NCBI GenBank assembly: GCA_031291415.1
Contig: JARLJB010000065.1
Coordinates: 52,828-116,827, forward strand
Length of the DNA stretch: 64,000 bases
DNA from: Telmatospirillum sp.
Lineage (GTDB): Bacteria; Pseudomonadota; Alphaproteobacteria; Rhodospirillales; Magnetospirillaceae
Direction of reading: 5' to 3'
Position 1 is the stretch's first letter; each line of letters opens with the position of its first letter. Below are positions 17,487 through 26,739 of this stretch, in pieces. The notes beneath the pieces were generated by a model. It saw only the letters and a program-made list of their open reading frames with translations, was not told the DNA's origin and searched no databases. The translations under genes were made by a program, and so were the position numbers.

Positions 17487-18409
17487 ATCAGTTTCCCGGC
17501 GACGATCGCGATCATCACCAGCCAGCCGAAGACACGGTTCGACTTGAATTTTTCCAGGCAGTCCGGCGAGTTGTCGATATCGAGCGTGCGGATCTGCCAG
17601 GCCAAGTGAAGGCCGGCCACGCCCAGCAGTCCGAAAAACGGCCAGGAGAGATCGGCCGCCCAGCCGGCCGTCGCAAAAAATGTCACGGCCAGCGTGTAAA
17701 AAGCGACCAACCAAGCCGGAGTCGCCGTTCCCAACCGGAGCGCGGTCGACCGTACGCCGATCAAGGCGTCATCCTGCTTGTCCTGGTGGGCATAGATAGT
17801 GTCATAGCCCAGCGTCCAGAAGATGCCGCCGATATAGAGCAGCACCGGTGCCGGATGCGGTCCGCCGCCGGCGGTCGCCCAGCCGAGCAGTGCGCCCCAA
17901 TTGAAGGTCAGTCCAAGCCAGGCCTGCGGCCAATAGGTGATCCTCTTCATGAAGGGATAGGTGAAAACCAAACCGAGCGAAGCGGCGCCCAGGAGGACCG
18001 AGGTCCCGTTGAACTGCAGAAGGATGATCAGACCGACGAAGAGCTGAAGCGCCAGAAACAGCGTCGCCTGCCGGGGGCTGACGGCTCCGGAGGGTATTGG
18101 ACGGCCGGCAGTGCGAACGACCCTGCCGTCGAAATCCCGGTCGACGATATCGTTGAAGGTGCAGCCGGCACCGCGCATCACCACGGCGCCGATGCCGAAC
18201 AGCAGCAACAATCTTATGTCCGGCCAGCCATCTGCGGCCAGGGCGATGCTCCACCATCCCGGCAGCAGCAGCAGCCACGTGCCGATGGGGCGGTCCAACC
18301 GCATCAGACGGAGGTAGGGGCGCAAGGATATGGGCGACAGGCGATCGATCCAATCGCCGACCGGTATATCCCCGATCAATGTACCTGATGACTTCATGGC
18401 GCTATACAT
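17483..18409 (-). CDS. ubiA: 4-hydroxybenzoate polyprenyltransferase
   Basis: 308 residues. Both aspartate-rich prenyl-diphosphate motifs of UbiA are present: NDIVDRDFDGRVVRTAGRP (loop 2-3) and DTIYAHQDKQDD (loop 6-7), within about eight to nine hydrophobic helices. It attaches the polyprenyl chain to 4-hydroxybenzoate in ubiquinone synthesis at the inner membrane. The start could be the ATG at 18409 or at 18397; neither has a clear ribosome site. It is divergent from rsmE with only 32 bases between the starts, and its stop overlaps the start of the methyltransferase gene downstream. Confidence 0.95.
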   Translation of the reverse strand: MYSAMKSSGTLIGDIPVGDWIDRLSPISLRPYLRLMRLDRPIGTWLLLLPGWWSIALAADGWPDIRLLLLFGIGAVVMRGAGCTFNDIVDRDFDGRVVRTAGRPIPSGAVSPRQATLFLALQLFVGLIILLQFNGTSVLLGAASLGLVFTYPFMKRITYWPQAWLGLTFNWGALLGWATAGGGPHPAPVLLYIGGIFWTLGYDTIYAHQDKQDDALIGVRSTALRLGTATPAWLVAFYTLAVTFFATAGWAADLSWPFFGLLGVAGLHLAWQIRTLDIDNSPDCLEKFKSNRVFGWLVMIAIVAGKLM

Positions 18410-18441
18410 TAGGTGTCACATCGCAGACTGCAAAGGCCGGA

Positions 18442-19197
18442 ATGGACATATCTCCGAAAGTTCGCCTGTTCGTCGACGTTCCCTTAGCCGTTGGAGCGCC
18501 GGTCGCTTTGGAACAAAGCCAGGCCCATTATCTGTTGCATGTCATGCGGGCTGAAATCGGGACGCCGGTGGCGCTGTTCAATGGGCAGGATGGCGAATGG
18601 GCCGCCCGCCTCACCGCGACCTCCAAACGTGGCGCCACGCTGGTGGCTGACCGGCAGTTGCGGCTGCAACAGCCGGAGCCCGATCTCTGGCTGCTGTTTG
18701 CGCCGGTCAAACGCGCCCGTATCGACATCATCGTCGAAAAGGCAACCGAGTTGGGGGTATCCGCCCTCTTCCCGGTGTTCACCCGTCACACAGCAATGAC
18801 CCGCGTCAACGAGGAGCGGCTGCGGGCGATCGCCCAGGAAGCCGCTGAACAGTGCGAACGGCTGAGCGTTCCCACCGTGCAGACGGCCGGCCCGCTCGAC
18901 GGACTGCTGGCGGGTTGGCAGGGCGACCGGCGTCTGATCCTCCTCGACGAAGGGGGGGGCGGGCGGCCGATTGCCGAAGCCCTGGCCGGCCAGACCGGCG
19001 GACCCGCCGCCATTCTTGTCGGACCGGAAGGCGGGTTCGCCAAATCCGAGCTTGACGCTCTGCGTCGCCTGTCGTTTGCTTGCCCCGTTGGTTTGGGTCC
19101 GCGTATCCTGCGGGCCGATACCGCCGTGATCGCCGCGCTGTCCTGCTATCAGGCGATGTGCGGCGATTGGCGAACGCCATCGGGCGTTCGTTCCTGA
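18442..19197 (+). CDS. rsmE: 16S rRNA m3U1498 methyltransferase
   Basis: 251 residues from the ATG at 18442 ([23 protein letters not shown]), matching the usual start; upstream codons in frame do not look conserved. A PUA-like N-terminal domain ([25 protein letters not shown]) precedes a SPOUT domain with the trefoil-knot motifs [17 protein letters not shown] and [34 protein letters not shown] is also characteristic. It methylates U1498 of 16S rRNA. gshA follows after 28 bases in the same direction, so the two are probably cotranscribed. Confidence 0.96.
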   Translation: MDISPKVRLFVDVPLAVGAPVALEQSQAHYLLHVMRAEIGTPVALFNGQDGEWAARLTATSKRGATLVADRQLRLQQPEPDLWLLFAPVKRARIDIIVEKATELGVSALFPVFTRHTAMTRVNEERLRAIAQEAAEQCERLSVPTVQTAGPLDGLLAGWQGDRRLILLDEGGGGRPIAEALAGQTGGPAAILVGPEGGFAKSELDALRRLSFACPVGLGPRILRADTAVIAALSCYQAMCGDWRTPSGVRS

Positions 19198-19225
19198 CCT
19201 CCCAAACGCAAGGAAATGCCGCCCC

Positions 19226-20590
19226 ATGTCCGCTCCTGCACAGCCAAGCGGCGAGCCTGTCACCAGCAAGGCTCAACTCGTCGAGTATTTGGCCTCCGGT
19301 TCAAAACCGGAGACGTCGTGGCTTATCGGGACCGAGCACGAGAAATTCGCCTTCCAGTGCGACGATCTCCGGCCGCTGACCTACGAGGGGCCGCGCGGAA
19401 TCGGCGCTGTCCTCAAGGGACTGGAAGCCTTCGGTTGGCAGCCGGTCGAAGAGGCCGGCCATGTCATCGCCCTGGTCAAGGATGGCGCCAGCGTCACCCT
19501 GGAACCCGGCGGGCAGGTCGAGTTGTCCGGCGCGCCGCTGGCGACCGTGCATGCGACCTGTCGCGAGGTGAACGAGCATCTGAAGCAGGTCAAGGAGATC
19601 GGCGCCAAGCTCAACATCGCCTTCCTGGGCCTGGGTTTCAATCCCAAGTGGCGCCGCGAGGATGTCCCCTGGATGCCCAAGGGACGCTACGCCATCATGC
19701 GGCGCTATATGCCGCTCAAAGGGCAGCTTGGTCTCGACATGATGCTTCGGACCTGTACCGTGCAGGTCAATCTCGATTTTTCATCGGAAGCCGACATGGT
19801 CCGCAAGTTCCGTGTCGCTCTTGCCTTGCAGCCGGTCGCCACCGCCATGTGGGCGAATTCGCCGTTCGTCGAAGGCAAGCCGTCGGGATTGCTGTCCTAC
19901 CGAAGCCACATCTGGACGGACACCGACCCCGACCGGACCGGTGTCCTGCCCTTCGTTTTCGAAGAGGGCATGGGGTTCGAGCGTTACGTCGACTACGCTC
20001 TCGATGTGCCGATGTATTTCGTTTACCGCGACGGCGTCTACATCGACGTCGCCGGCTCATCCTTCCGCGATTTCATGGCCGGGCGCTTGGCGGCCTTGCC
20101 GGGGCAACTACCGACCATGGGTGACTGGGTGGACCATCTGACCACCATGTTCCCGGAAGTGCGGCTGAAGAAATTCCTGGAGATGCGGGGCGCCGACGGC
20201 GGGCCGTGGCGGCGGCTCTGCGCCCTGCCGGCATTCTGGGTCGGCCTGCTCTACGACCAGGTCTCGTTGGACGCCGCCTGGGATCTGGTCAAGGACTGGA
20301 GTATCGCCGAATATTCCGCCCTGCGTGCCGAGGTCCCGACCACTGGTTTGGCGACGGCCTTCCGTGGGCGGCAGGTTCGCGATATCGCCATCGAAGCCCT
20401 GGCTATCGCCGAAGACGGTCTGAACCGGCGGGCGCGTCTCGATGCCTATGGGCGGACGGAGGCGATATTTCTGCAAACCCTGCACAACATCGTCCAGTCG
20501 GGGCGGACCCCGGCCGACGAGATGCTGGCCGATTTCGAAGGGCGCTGGGCCGGCAATATCGACGAGGCGTTCCGGGAATATTGTTACTGA
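19226..20590 (+). CDS. gshA: Glutamate--cysteine ligase (plant/alphaproteobacterial type)
   Basis: 454 residues, the length of the class shared by plants and alphaproteobacteria. Key segments: [12 protein letters not shown] (ATP/metal binding), [24 protein letters not shown], and [32 protein letters not shown]. It catalyses the first step of glutathione synthesis. It lies 28 bases after rsmE. The last codons and stop (TTGTTACTGAGCCGAG, 20581-20596) are exactly repeated at 20793-20808, on the other side of a palindromic element, suggesting a duplication linked to an insertion. Confidence 0.96.
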   Translation: MSAPAQPSGEPVTSKAQLVEYLASGSKPETSWLIGTEHEKFAFQCDDLRPLTYEGPRGIGAVLKGLEAFGWQPVEEAGHVIALVKDGASVTLEPGGQVELSGAPLATVHATCREVNEHLKQVKEIGAKLNIAFLGLGFNPKWRREDVPWMPKGRYAIMRRYMPLKGQLGLDMMLRTCTVQVNLDFSSEADMVRKFRVALALQPVATAMWANSPFVEGKPSGLLSYRSHIWTDTDPDRTGVLPFVFEEGMGFERYVDYALDVPMYFVYRDGVYIDVAGSSFRDFMAGRLAALPGQLPTMGDWVDHLTTMFPEVRLKKFLEMRGADGGPWRRLCALPAFWVGLLYDQVSLDAAWDLVKDWSIAEYSALRAEVPTTGLATAFRGRQVRDIAIEALAIAEDGLNRRARLDAYGRTEAIFLQTLHNIVQSGRTPADEMLADFEGRWAGNIDEAFREYCY

Positions 20591-20622
20591 GCCGAGGCGG
20601 CCTCTGCTCCGAACGACACCAA

Positions 20623-20770
20623 AGTGGCACCGGCGTCCCCGCCGGTGTTCCGGCGGAGCCGGAGAGAATCCGGCAATGGCCGCTCGATCGGTGCGCGTCA
20701 GATCCGGCGCACCTTCCCTGGAAGGAACGCCGCCGCCCGCAGCGCGACCGGCAGAGACGCCGGTCCCACT
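20623..20770. repeat. Paired REP/BIME-like element between gshA and tldD
   Basis: Left arm 20623-20649 (hairpin CACCGGC-gtcccc-GCCGGTG) and right arm 20747-20770 (ACCGGC-agagac-GCCGGT) are inverted copies, 22 of 24 positions matching. The 148-base unit lies within a 16-base direct repeat (20581-20596 and 20793-20808). It separates the convergent gshA and tldD genes and may also end both transcripts. Confidence 0.75.
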
Positions 20771-20813
20771 GATTGCGACCTTGAGGGATGTGTTGTTACT
20801 GAGCCGAGAGGTG

Positions 20814-22247
20814 TCAAACGGCAGTGCCGCCCACCGTCAGTCCTTCGATTTTCAGGGTCGGTTGCCCGACACCGACGGGAACGCTCTGGCCATCCTTGCC
20901 ACAGGTGCCGACACCCTTGTCGAGTTCGAGATCGTTGCCGACCATGGCGACGCGGGTCAGGACGTCCGGACCATTGCCGATCAGGGTCGCGCCCTTGACC
21001 GCCGGACCGATTCGGCCGTTCTCGATCAGATAGGCTTCGGTCGCCGAGAAGACGAATTTGCCGCTGGTGATATCGACCTGTCCGCCGCCGAAGTTCACGG
21101 CATAGAGGCCCTTTTTCACCGAGCGGAGGATTTCCTCCGGCGAATGCTCTCCGGCCAGCATGAAGGTGTTGGTCATTCTGGGCAGCGGTTGGGCGGCATA
21201 GGACTGGCGCCGACCATTGCCGGTCGATCGGGTGCCCATCAGACGGGCGTTGAGACGGTCGAACAGATACCCCTTGAGGATGCCGTCCTCGATCAGCACG
21301 GTTCTGGACGAGGGGGTGCCTTCGTCATCGATCGAGATCGATCCGCGGCGATCGATGATCGTGCCGTCGTCGACCACGGTGACACCGGGGGCGGCGACCC
21401 GCTGGCCGATCATTCCCGAGAAGGCCGAAGTCTTCTTGCGGTTGAAGTCGCCCTCAAGGCCGTGACCGATCGCCTCGTGGAGCAGAACGCCGGGCCAGCC
21501 CGGGCCGAGGACGACGGTCATGTCGCCGGCTGGCGCCGCGACCGAGTCGAGATTGACCAGGGCTTGGCGCAACGCCTCGTCGACGGCGGATTTCCATTGG
21601 TCCGGCGCGATGACGCCGTCATAGGTGACGCGGCCGCCCATGCCGTGGCTGCCGGTTTCCATACGATCGCCATCGGCGACCATGACCGAAACGCTGAAGC
21701 GCACCAGTGGGCGGACGTCCGAAGACTGGCTGCCGTCGGGGCGGATGATTCGGACGGCCTGCCAAGATCCGGCGAGCGACGCCATGACCTGCTTGATCCG
21801 CGGATCGCGACCGCGGGCATAGGCGTCGACCTCCTCGAGCAGCTTGACCTTGGTGGCGAAGGGGATCATCGGCAGGGGATTGTGTTCGGTGTAGAGCTGG
21901 CTGTTGGTGCCGGCTGGAGCGATGTCGACGCCGCCCGAGTGGCCGTCGCGTACGGCCCGCACCGTTTCGCCGGCGCGCCGCAGGGCCGCTTCCGTCAGAT
22001 CGCTGCCATGGGCGTAGCCGGTCGCTTCGCCTGACACGGCGCGTAAGCCAAATCCGTGCGCCGTATCGAAACTGGCGCTTTTGATGCGGCCATCGTCCAG
22101 CCCGATGCTTTCCGATTGGCGATATTCAAGGAACAATTCGCCATCGTCGCTACCCGCCAAAGAATCCTTTACGATACCTTCGACACGCTCGCGATCCAGT
22201 CCGGTACGTTGGAAAAAAAGATCGTTGGTGATGGCGTTGTGCGACAT
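20814..22247 (-). CDS. tldD: Metalloprotease TldD
   Basis: 477 residues. The zinc-binding motif HEAIGHGLEGD (HExxxH, from LLHEAIGHGLEGDFNRKK) is intact, and the C-terminal GVGTCGKDGQSVPVGVGQPTLKIEGLTVGGT is highly typical. TldD pairs with TldE (PmbA) to form a peptidase that degrades unfolded peptides and processes certain modified peptides in the cytoplasm; no pmbA gene is in the window. Monocistronic, with the start at 22247. The palindromic repeat element lies just after its stop. Confidence 0.96.
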   Translation of the reverse strand: MSHNAITNDLFFQRTGLDRERVEGIVKDSLAGSDDGELFLEYRQSESIGLDDGRIKSASFDTAHGFGLRAVSGEATGYAHGSDLTEAALRRAGETVRAVRDGHSGGVDIAPAGTNSQLYTEHNPLPMIPFATKVKLLEEVDAYARGRDPRIKQVMASLAGSWQAVRIIRPDGSQSSDVRPLVRFSVSVMVADGDRMETGSHGMGGRVTYDGVIAPDQWKSAVDEALRQALVNLDSVAAPAGDMTVVLGPGWPGVLLHEAIGHGLEGDFNRKKTSAFSGMIGQRVAAPGVTVVDDGTIIDRRGSISIDDEGTPSSRTVLIEDGILKGYLFDRLNARLMGTRSTGNGRRQSYAAQPLPRMTNTFMLAGEHSPEEILRSVKKGLYAVNFGGGQVDITSGKFVFSATEAYLIENGRIGPAVKGATLIGNGPDVLTRVAMVGNDLELDKGVGTCGKDGQSVPVGVGQPTLKIEGLTVGGTAV

Positions 22248-22326
22248 GGAAACTCCTGCGGGAGGGAGGGCGCGGGGCCGAATCGTTTACCTCGTGACCG
22301 TTTTTGGCAAGGACGCATTCGGGAAT

Positions 22327-22902
22327 TCAAGCGTGTCCGGAATCCCCTGACAGCATACTGAAATCGACGCCGATCTTGGCGATGGCGCGTTCCCATTTGT
22401 GTTCGATTTCCGCGCCGAACAACAGGTCGTCGTCGGCAGGAACGTTAAGCCACACATTTTCTCGGAGCTCATAATCCAACTGTCCGGCGTTCCAACCGGC
22501 GTAGCCCAGCGCCAGCATGCTTTGGCGTGGACCGTTGCCTTGGGCGATCGCCTTCAATACATCAATGGTGGCGGTCAGGCCGACGTGATCGTCGACCAGC
22601 AGCGTGGTGTCTTGGACATAGTCGGACGAATGCAATACAAATCCGCGGCCAGCCTCCACCGGTCCGCCAAAATGTATGCGAATAGGGTCGCAAATCGGCG
22701 TCGGTTCGATATCGAGCTGTTTCAAAAGGTCGGGAAAGCTCAAGGCATTGAACAGGCGGTTGACCACCAGACCCATCGCTCCTTCCGCCGTGTGGGCGCA
22801 AAGATAGACGACAGTCCGCGCGAAACGGGCATCTTCCATGCGCGGCATGGCGATCAACATTTGGCCGTCCAGGTAGCCGATCGATTTGTGCGTGTGTGGC
22901 AT
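22327..22902 (-). CDS. yqgE: YqgE/AlgH family protein
   Basis: 191 residues from the ATG at 22902 (MPHTHKSIGYLDGQMLIAMPRMEDARFARTVVYLCAH), which matches the family start; the frame is open far upstream but that part overlaps the divergent promoter region and is not family-like. Typical segments: GQMLIAMPRM, GAMGLVVNR, IHFGGPVEAGRGFVLHS, and LALGYAGWNAGQLDYELREN. The function is not established. It is divergent from the ScsB/DsbD gene (127 bases between starts), an arrangement that may mean shared regulation. Confidence 0.93.
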   Translation of the reverse strand: MPHTHKSIGYLDGQMLIAMPRMEDARFARTVVYLCAHTAEGAMGLVVNRLFNALSFPDLLKQLDIEPTPICDPIRIHFGGPVEAGRGFVLHSSDYVQDTTLLVDDHVGLTATIDVLKAIAQGNGPRQSMLALGYAGWNAGQLDYELRENVWLNVPADDDLLFGAEIEHKWERAIAKIGVDFSMLSGDSGHA

Positions 22903-23028
22903 ACTGATCAAATATGCCGGGAATCGTCGCAACGCAAGGTTCGCACGGAATAGACTGGGGATTGACAGGCGATATGCAGGGCAGGCAGTGATGGGTCGGC
23001 AGCCGGATCGGCGTGGAGGACAGCAGGG

Positions 23029-25104
23029 ATGCATGTGGGCGGAAGGATACTGATGGCGGCGATGGCCCTGGCCGGGATTGTCCTGGCGGGCCCCGCCCGC
23101 GCCGTCGAGGCAGGCGCCTCCGACTGGGTTCGCAACGACCAGGGGGGCGTCCGTCTGATCTCCGCCGTTTCGGCCGTGGGCGACGCGTCCGATTTGCAGA
23201 TGGGGCTCGAATTCCACCTGAAGCCCGGTTGGAAGATCTACTGGCGTTCGCCAGGCGATGCCGGATTCCCTCCGTCGATCGACTGGAAGGGGTCGGACAA
23301 TCTGGCGGAAGCGGTGATGAGTTGGCCGGCGCCGCATCGGTTCAGCGTCTCCGGCATGGAAACCATGGGCTACAAGGACAATGTCGTTCTGCCCCTGGTC
23401 ATCCGGCTGAACGATGCCGGCCAGGCGGTTTCGCTAAGGGCTTCCGTCGACTATTTGACCTGTGACGTCCTGTGTGTTCCGCAGCACGCCGATCTTGCGC
23501 TCGATCTCCCGGCCAGTCCGACCGAGGCGACGGCGCATGCTCATCTGATCAGCCGGTTCCTGGCCCAGGTTCCCAGCAATGGCGCGCTGCAGGGCTTGAC
23601 GCTGGTCTCGTCGCGCGCGACGGAAACCGGTTCCTTGAAGGTCGTCGTGACCGCCGATCCGCCGATGAGCAACCCCGATCTGTTCATCGAAAGAGCGGAT
23701 CAGCTTCAGTTCGCCAAGCCGAAGGTGCGTCTGCAAATGGGCGGCCGGCGGGTCGTTTTCGAGGCGACGCCGGTGCCCAATACCGGCGAAGGCGATCTGT
23801 TCGACAAACCTCTGACCTTGACCGTCGTCGATGGGGCGCGGGGAATGGAAGTGGTCGCAGATGTCGCCCAGGCCGAACCGGGATCCCGGTTTTCGAAGAC
23901 CTTCGCCATGCTGGGCATCGCACTGCTCGGAGGCTTCATTCTCAATCTGATGCCCTGTGTCCTGCCGGTGCTGTCGATCAAGGTGCTCGGACTGATCGGC
24001 CATGCCGGGGCGGCGAGAGCGACCATTCGGACCGGCTTTCTCGCTTCGGCCGCGGGAATCGTCGCCTCCTTCCTGATCCTGGCGGTTGCGGCTGTATCGG
24101 TCCGCGCCGCCGGCTCGGCGGTCGGCTGGGGAATTCAGTTTCAGCAACCGCTGTTTCTGGTGGCGATGGTCGTGGTCATCACTTTGTTTTCCGCCAACCT
24201 TTTCGGCTTTTTCGAAATTGGCCTGCCACGCTGGGCCGGTGCCGTGGGAGGCAGCGGCAATCGGCAAGGTCTGGTCGGACATTTCGCCTCCGGCGCCTTC
24301 GCCACGTTGCTGGCCACCCCCTGTTCGGCTCCATTTCTCGGCACGGCGGTTGGTTTCGCCCTGGCACGGGGGGCTCCTGAGATCTTCGCGATCTTTATCG
24401 CGCTGGGTCTCGGAATGGCCTTGCCCTACCTGGCGATCGCGGCCTGGCCGCAACTGGCGCAACGCCTGCCGCGGCCCGGCCGGTGGATGATCGGCCTTCG
24501 CTTCGTGCTGGGGGCCGTGCTGCTGGCGACGGCCGGATGGCTGCTGGTCGTTCTGTCCGCCGAGGCCGGGTTGCGTGCCGGCGCGATCATCGGCGGCTTG
24601 ATGCTGGTGATTCTTGCCGTTCTTTCGGCCAGGCATCGCCTTTCCGGGATTGCCCGCGTGGTGGCGGTGGTGTTGGTCTCATTGGCGGCGGTTGTCGTCT
24701 CGAACACTGGGACACCGCGTCCCGCGGCCGGTATCCCCGCGGATCTCAAGGGGGTATGGAAGCCCTTCGATCGTGAGACGCTGGCGCGTTCGGTGGCTGA
24801 CGGCAAGGTGGTGTTCGTCGATGTGACGGCGGACTGGTGCATCACCTGTCAAGTCAACAAGGCGGCGGTCGTCTATCGCGGCAAGGTGGCGCAGAGCCTG
24901 ACGGCTCCCGATGTCGTCGCCCTGGAAGCCGACTGGACCCGACCCGACGAGGCCATCACCGCCTATCTGGCGAGTTTCGGCCGCTACGGAATTCCCTTCA
25001 ACGCGGTTTATGGGCCGGGGGCGCCGGACGGCATCGCCTTGCCGGAACTGCTGACCGAAGACGCTGTCATGGAGGCGCTGGCGAAGGCGCGCAAGCCGTC
25101 TTGA
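23029..25104 (+). CDS. ScsB/DsbD-type thiol-disulfide interchange protein
   Basis: 691 residues in three parts. After a signal peptide (MAAMALAGIVLAGPARA) comes a periplasmic DsbD-alpha-like domain with the redox pair CDVLC in YLTCDVLCVPQH. The membrane domain has about eight helices, with the conserved cysteines in NLMPCVLPVLSIKVLGL and ATPCSAPFLGTAVGFAL. The C-terminal thioredoxin-like domain contains DVTADWCITCQVNK (CxxC). Such proteins carry electrons from cytoplasmic thioredoxin across the membrane to periplasmic partners. The long N-terminal domain is more like ScsB (copper-tolerance protein) than E. coli DsbD. No cytochrome c maturation gene is nearby. Monocistronic, followed by a palindromic repeat. 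Confidence 0.9.
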   Translation: MHVGGRILMAAMALAGIVLAGPARAVEAGASDWVRNDQGGVRLISAVSAVGDASDLQMGLEFHLKPGWKIYWRSPGDAGFPPSIDWKGSDNLAEAVMSWPAPHRFSVSGMETMGYKDNVVLPLVIRLNDAGQAVSLRASVDYLTCDVLCVPQHADLALDLPASPTEATAHAHLISRFLAQVPSNGALQGLTLVSSRATETGSLKVVVTADPPMSNPDLFIERADQLQFAKPKVRLQMGGRRVVFEATPVPNTGEGDLFDKPLTLTVVDGARGMEVVADVAQAEPGSRFSKTFAMLGIALLGGFILNLMPCVLPVLSIKVLGLIGHAGAARATIRTGFLASAAGIVASFLILAVAAVSVRAAGSAVGWGIQFQQPLFLVAMVVVITLFSANLFGFFEIGLPRWAGAVGGSGNRQGLVGHFASGAFATLLATPCSAPFLGTAVGFALARGAPEIFAIFIALGLGMALPYLAIAAWPQLAQRLPRPGRWMIGLRFVLGAVLLATAGWLLVVLSAEAGLRAGAIIGGLMLVILAVLSARHRLSGIARVVAVVLVSLAAVVVSNTGTPRPAAGIPADLKGVWKPFDRETLARSVADGKVVFVDVTADWCITCQVNKAAVVYRGKVAQSLTAPDVVALEADWTRPDEAITAYLASFGRYGIPFNAVYGPGAPDGIALPELLTEDAVMEALAKARKPS

Positions 25105-25156
25105 GAGAGCATGTCGTCAGGTTACGTCAAAGGTTCGTCTGCGGGTATTTTGTCGT

Positions 25157-25261
25157 CGTCATTCCCGCAAACGCGGGAATCCACGGTTGGAAAAAACGAT
25201 GACTCTACGACCAAAGATCGTTTCTGTCGCCGCATGGATCCCCGCTTTCGCGAGGATGACG
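25157..25261. repeat. 105-base MITE-like palindromic element
   Basis: The left end CGTCATTCCCGCAAACGCGG and the right end (reverse complement CGTCATCCTCGCGAAAGCGG) are inverted copies, and pairing continues inward through ...GATCC/GGAATCC and AAACGAT/ATCGTTT. The whole unit can fold into one long imperfect hairpin, and each end is also a small hairpin. It lies between the convergent ScsB/DsbD-type and rnhA genes. Related fragments occur at 34480-34510, 59312-59339 and 63846-63865. Confidence 0.75.
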
Positions 25262-25299
25262 GGAAAATATGATAGAAAATCCGTAACTGGCGACACGCC

Positions 25300-25749
25300 T
25301 TAGGCTTTTGCCCCGACCGCTTCTTTCAGTCCCTTGCGGGCCAGTTCGTCGGCCCGTTCGTTTTCCGGGTGCCCGGCATGGCCGCGGACCCAGTTCCAGG
25401 TCACCTTGTGCTGGGCCGCCAGGGCGTCAAGAATCAGCCAAAGATCCTGGTTGGCGACCGGGTTGGCGCTGTCTTTGGCCAGACGGCCCTTCTTTTTCCA
25501 ACTGTAAATCCAGGCGGTGATACCCTTTTGCACATATTGGCTGTCGGTATAGACATCGACGCTGCATGGGCGCTTCAAGGCGCGCAGTCCTTCGATGACG
25601 GCAGTCAGTTCCATGCGGTTATTGGTGGTCGGCGCCTCGCCGCCGCAAAGCTCCCGCTCGGTCTCTTTCCAGCGCAGGATGACGCCCCAGCCGCCCGGTC
25701 CGGGATTGCCCGAACAGGCGCCATCGGTGAAAAGCTCGACATCGGCCAC
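25300..25749 (-). CDS. rnhA: Ribonuclease HI
   Basis: 149 residues from a GTG at 25749 that overlaps the thrB stop by one base (TAGTG). The catalytic residues are in place: D9 in [18 protein letters not shown]47 in [14 protein letters not shown]69 in VYTDSQYV, the histidine in [12 protein letters not shown] and the last Asp in NERADELAR. It removes RNA from RNA-DNA hybrids. It is the last gene of the ispH-thrB-rnhA run, in which every junction overlaps or touches, so translation is likely coupled. A second RNase H (rnhB) is at 53145-53792. Confidence 0.97.
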   Translation of the reverse strand: MADVELFTDGACSGNPGPGGWGVILRWKETERELCGGEAPTTNNRMELTAVIEGLRALKRPCSVDVYTDSQYVQKGITAWIYSWKKKGRLAKDSANPVANQDLWLILDALAAQHKVTWNWVRGHAGHPENERADELARKGLKEAVGAKA

Positions 25750-26738
25750 TAGAGCTCACCCGCCGCCAGGGAATGGTATTCGAGCCCATAACCGCCGGGG
25801 CCGTCGATTTCGGCATGGAACCGAAGTTTACGTTCGTATTCCAACGGGTCCTTGCGCTTGACGAAGGCGCCGGGCGGCGTGTTCAGCCAGTCGTACAGCC
25901 TGGTCAGCAGGAAACGGGTGGCCGCGCCGCGGGCCAGGATCGGCAAGGCGTTGAACTCGGCGGCGGACAGCGGTCGAACCTTTTGGTAGGACGACAGCAT
26001 CAGACGCGCCTTGGTGACGTTGAAGCTGCCATCGTCTTCGAAGCACCAGGCATTGAGACAGATGGCGATGTCGTAAGCGAGAAAATCGGTGCAGGCGAAA
26101 TAGAAATCGATCAGCCCCGAAACCTCGGTTCCCTGGAAGAACACATTGTCGGGGAACAGGTCGGCGTGGATGATGCCGACCGGCAGGTCGGTCGGCCAGT
26201 GCTTCTCCAAGTGGTCGAGCTCATGACGCAGGAAAGCGGCCAGCCCCGGCTTGACTTTGTCGGTCCGGTGCGCTTCCAGATCGAACAGCGGGCGCCAGGC
26301 TTTCGGCCCCAGGGAATTCGGTCGCCTCTGCGGGAAACTCAACCCCTTCAGATGCAGGTCGGCCATTGCGGCGCCAAGCGAGGCGCAATGGGCGGAGGAG
26401 ACGCGGCGCGGCCACAAGCCCTGCAGGAAGGAAATGATGGCGGCCGGCCGGCCGCACAGACTGCGCAGTCTGGCGCCGTCGCGACCGGCAAGCGGTGTCG
26501 GACAGCGCAGGCCCTGGTTGGCCAGATGTTCCATCAGACCGATGAAGAAGGGCAGATCCGTCGGGTTGACGCGCTTTTCGTAGAGAGTGAGGATAAAATT
26601 GCTGCGGTCGGTCTGCAGCAGATAGTTCGAGTTCTCGACGCCCTCGGCGATACCTTTGCAACTGACCACCGTGCCGATATCGTACTCGGCGACGAAGGTC
26701 CGCAGATCCTCGTCGGCCACCTCAGTATAGACAGCCAT
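25749..26738 (-). CDS. thrB: Homoserine kinase (APH-fold type)
   Basis: 329 residues from the ATG at 26738, one base after the ispH stop. N-terminus [22 protein letters not shown] and the glycine-rich/nucleotide segment [15 protein letters not shown] are those of the choline-kinase-like ThrB family. The catalytic loop is [13 protein letters not shown] (Brenner motif HADLxxDN), and the metal-binding Asp is in [15 protein letters not shown]. It phosphorylates homoserine in threonine synthesis, and is unrelated in fold to the GHMP-type ThrB of enteric bacteria. The coupling with ispH and rnhA is a common alphaproteobacterial order. Confidence 0.95.
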   Translation of the reverse strand: MAVYTEVADEDLRTFVAEYDIGTVVSCKGIAEGVENSNYLLQTDRSNFILTLYEKRVNPTDLPFFIGLMEHLANQGLRCPTPLAGRDGARLRSLCGRPAAIISFLQGLWPRRVSSAHCASLGAAMADLHLKGLSFPQRRPNSLGPKAWRPLFDLEAHRTDKVKPGLAAFLRHELDHLEKHWPTDLPVGIIHADLFPDNVFFQGTEVSGLIDFYFACTDFLAYDIAICLNAWCFEDDGSFNVTKARLMLSSYQKVRPLSAAEFNALPILARGAATRFLLTRLYDWLNTPPGAFVKRKDPLEYERKLRFHAEIDGPGGYGLEYHSLAAGEL

Positions 26739-26739
26739 C

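Noticed and set aside
20442..22034. 530-codon open frame antisense to tldD
   Set aside because: Shadow of a gene with an intact HEAIGHGLEGD site.
23434..24636. 400-codon open frame antisense to the ScsB/DsbD-type gene
   Set aside because: Composition is that of reverse-complemented membrane segments, rich in Arg, Gln and Gly.
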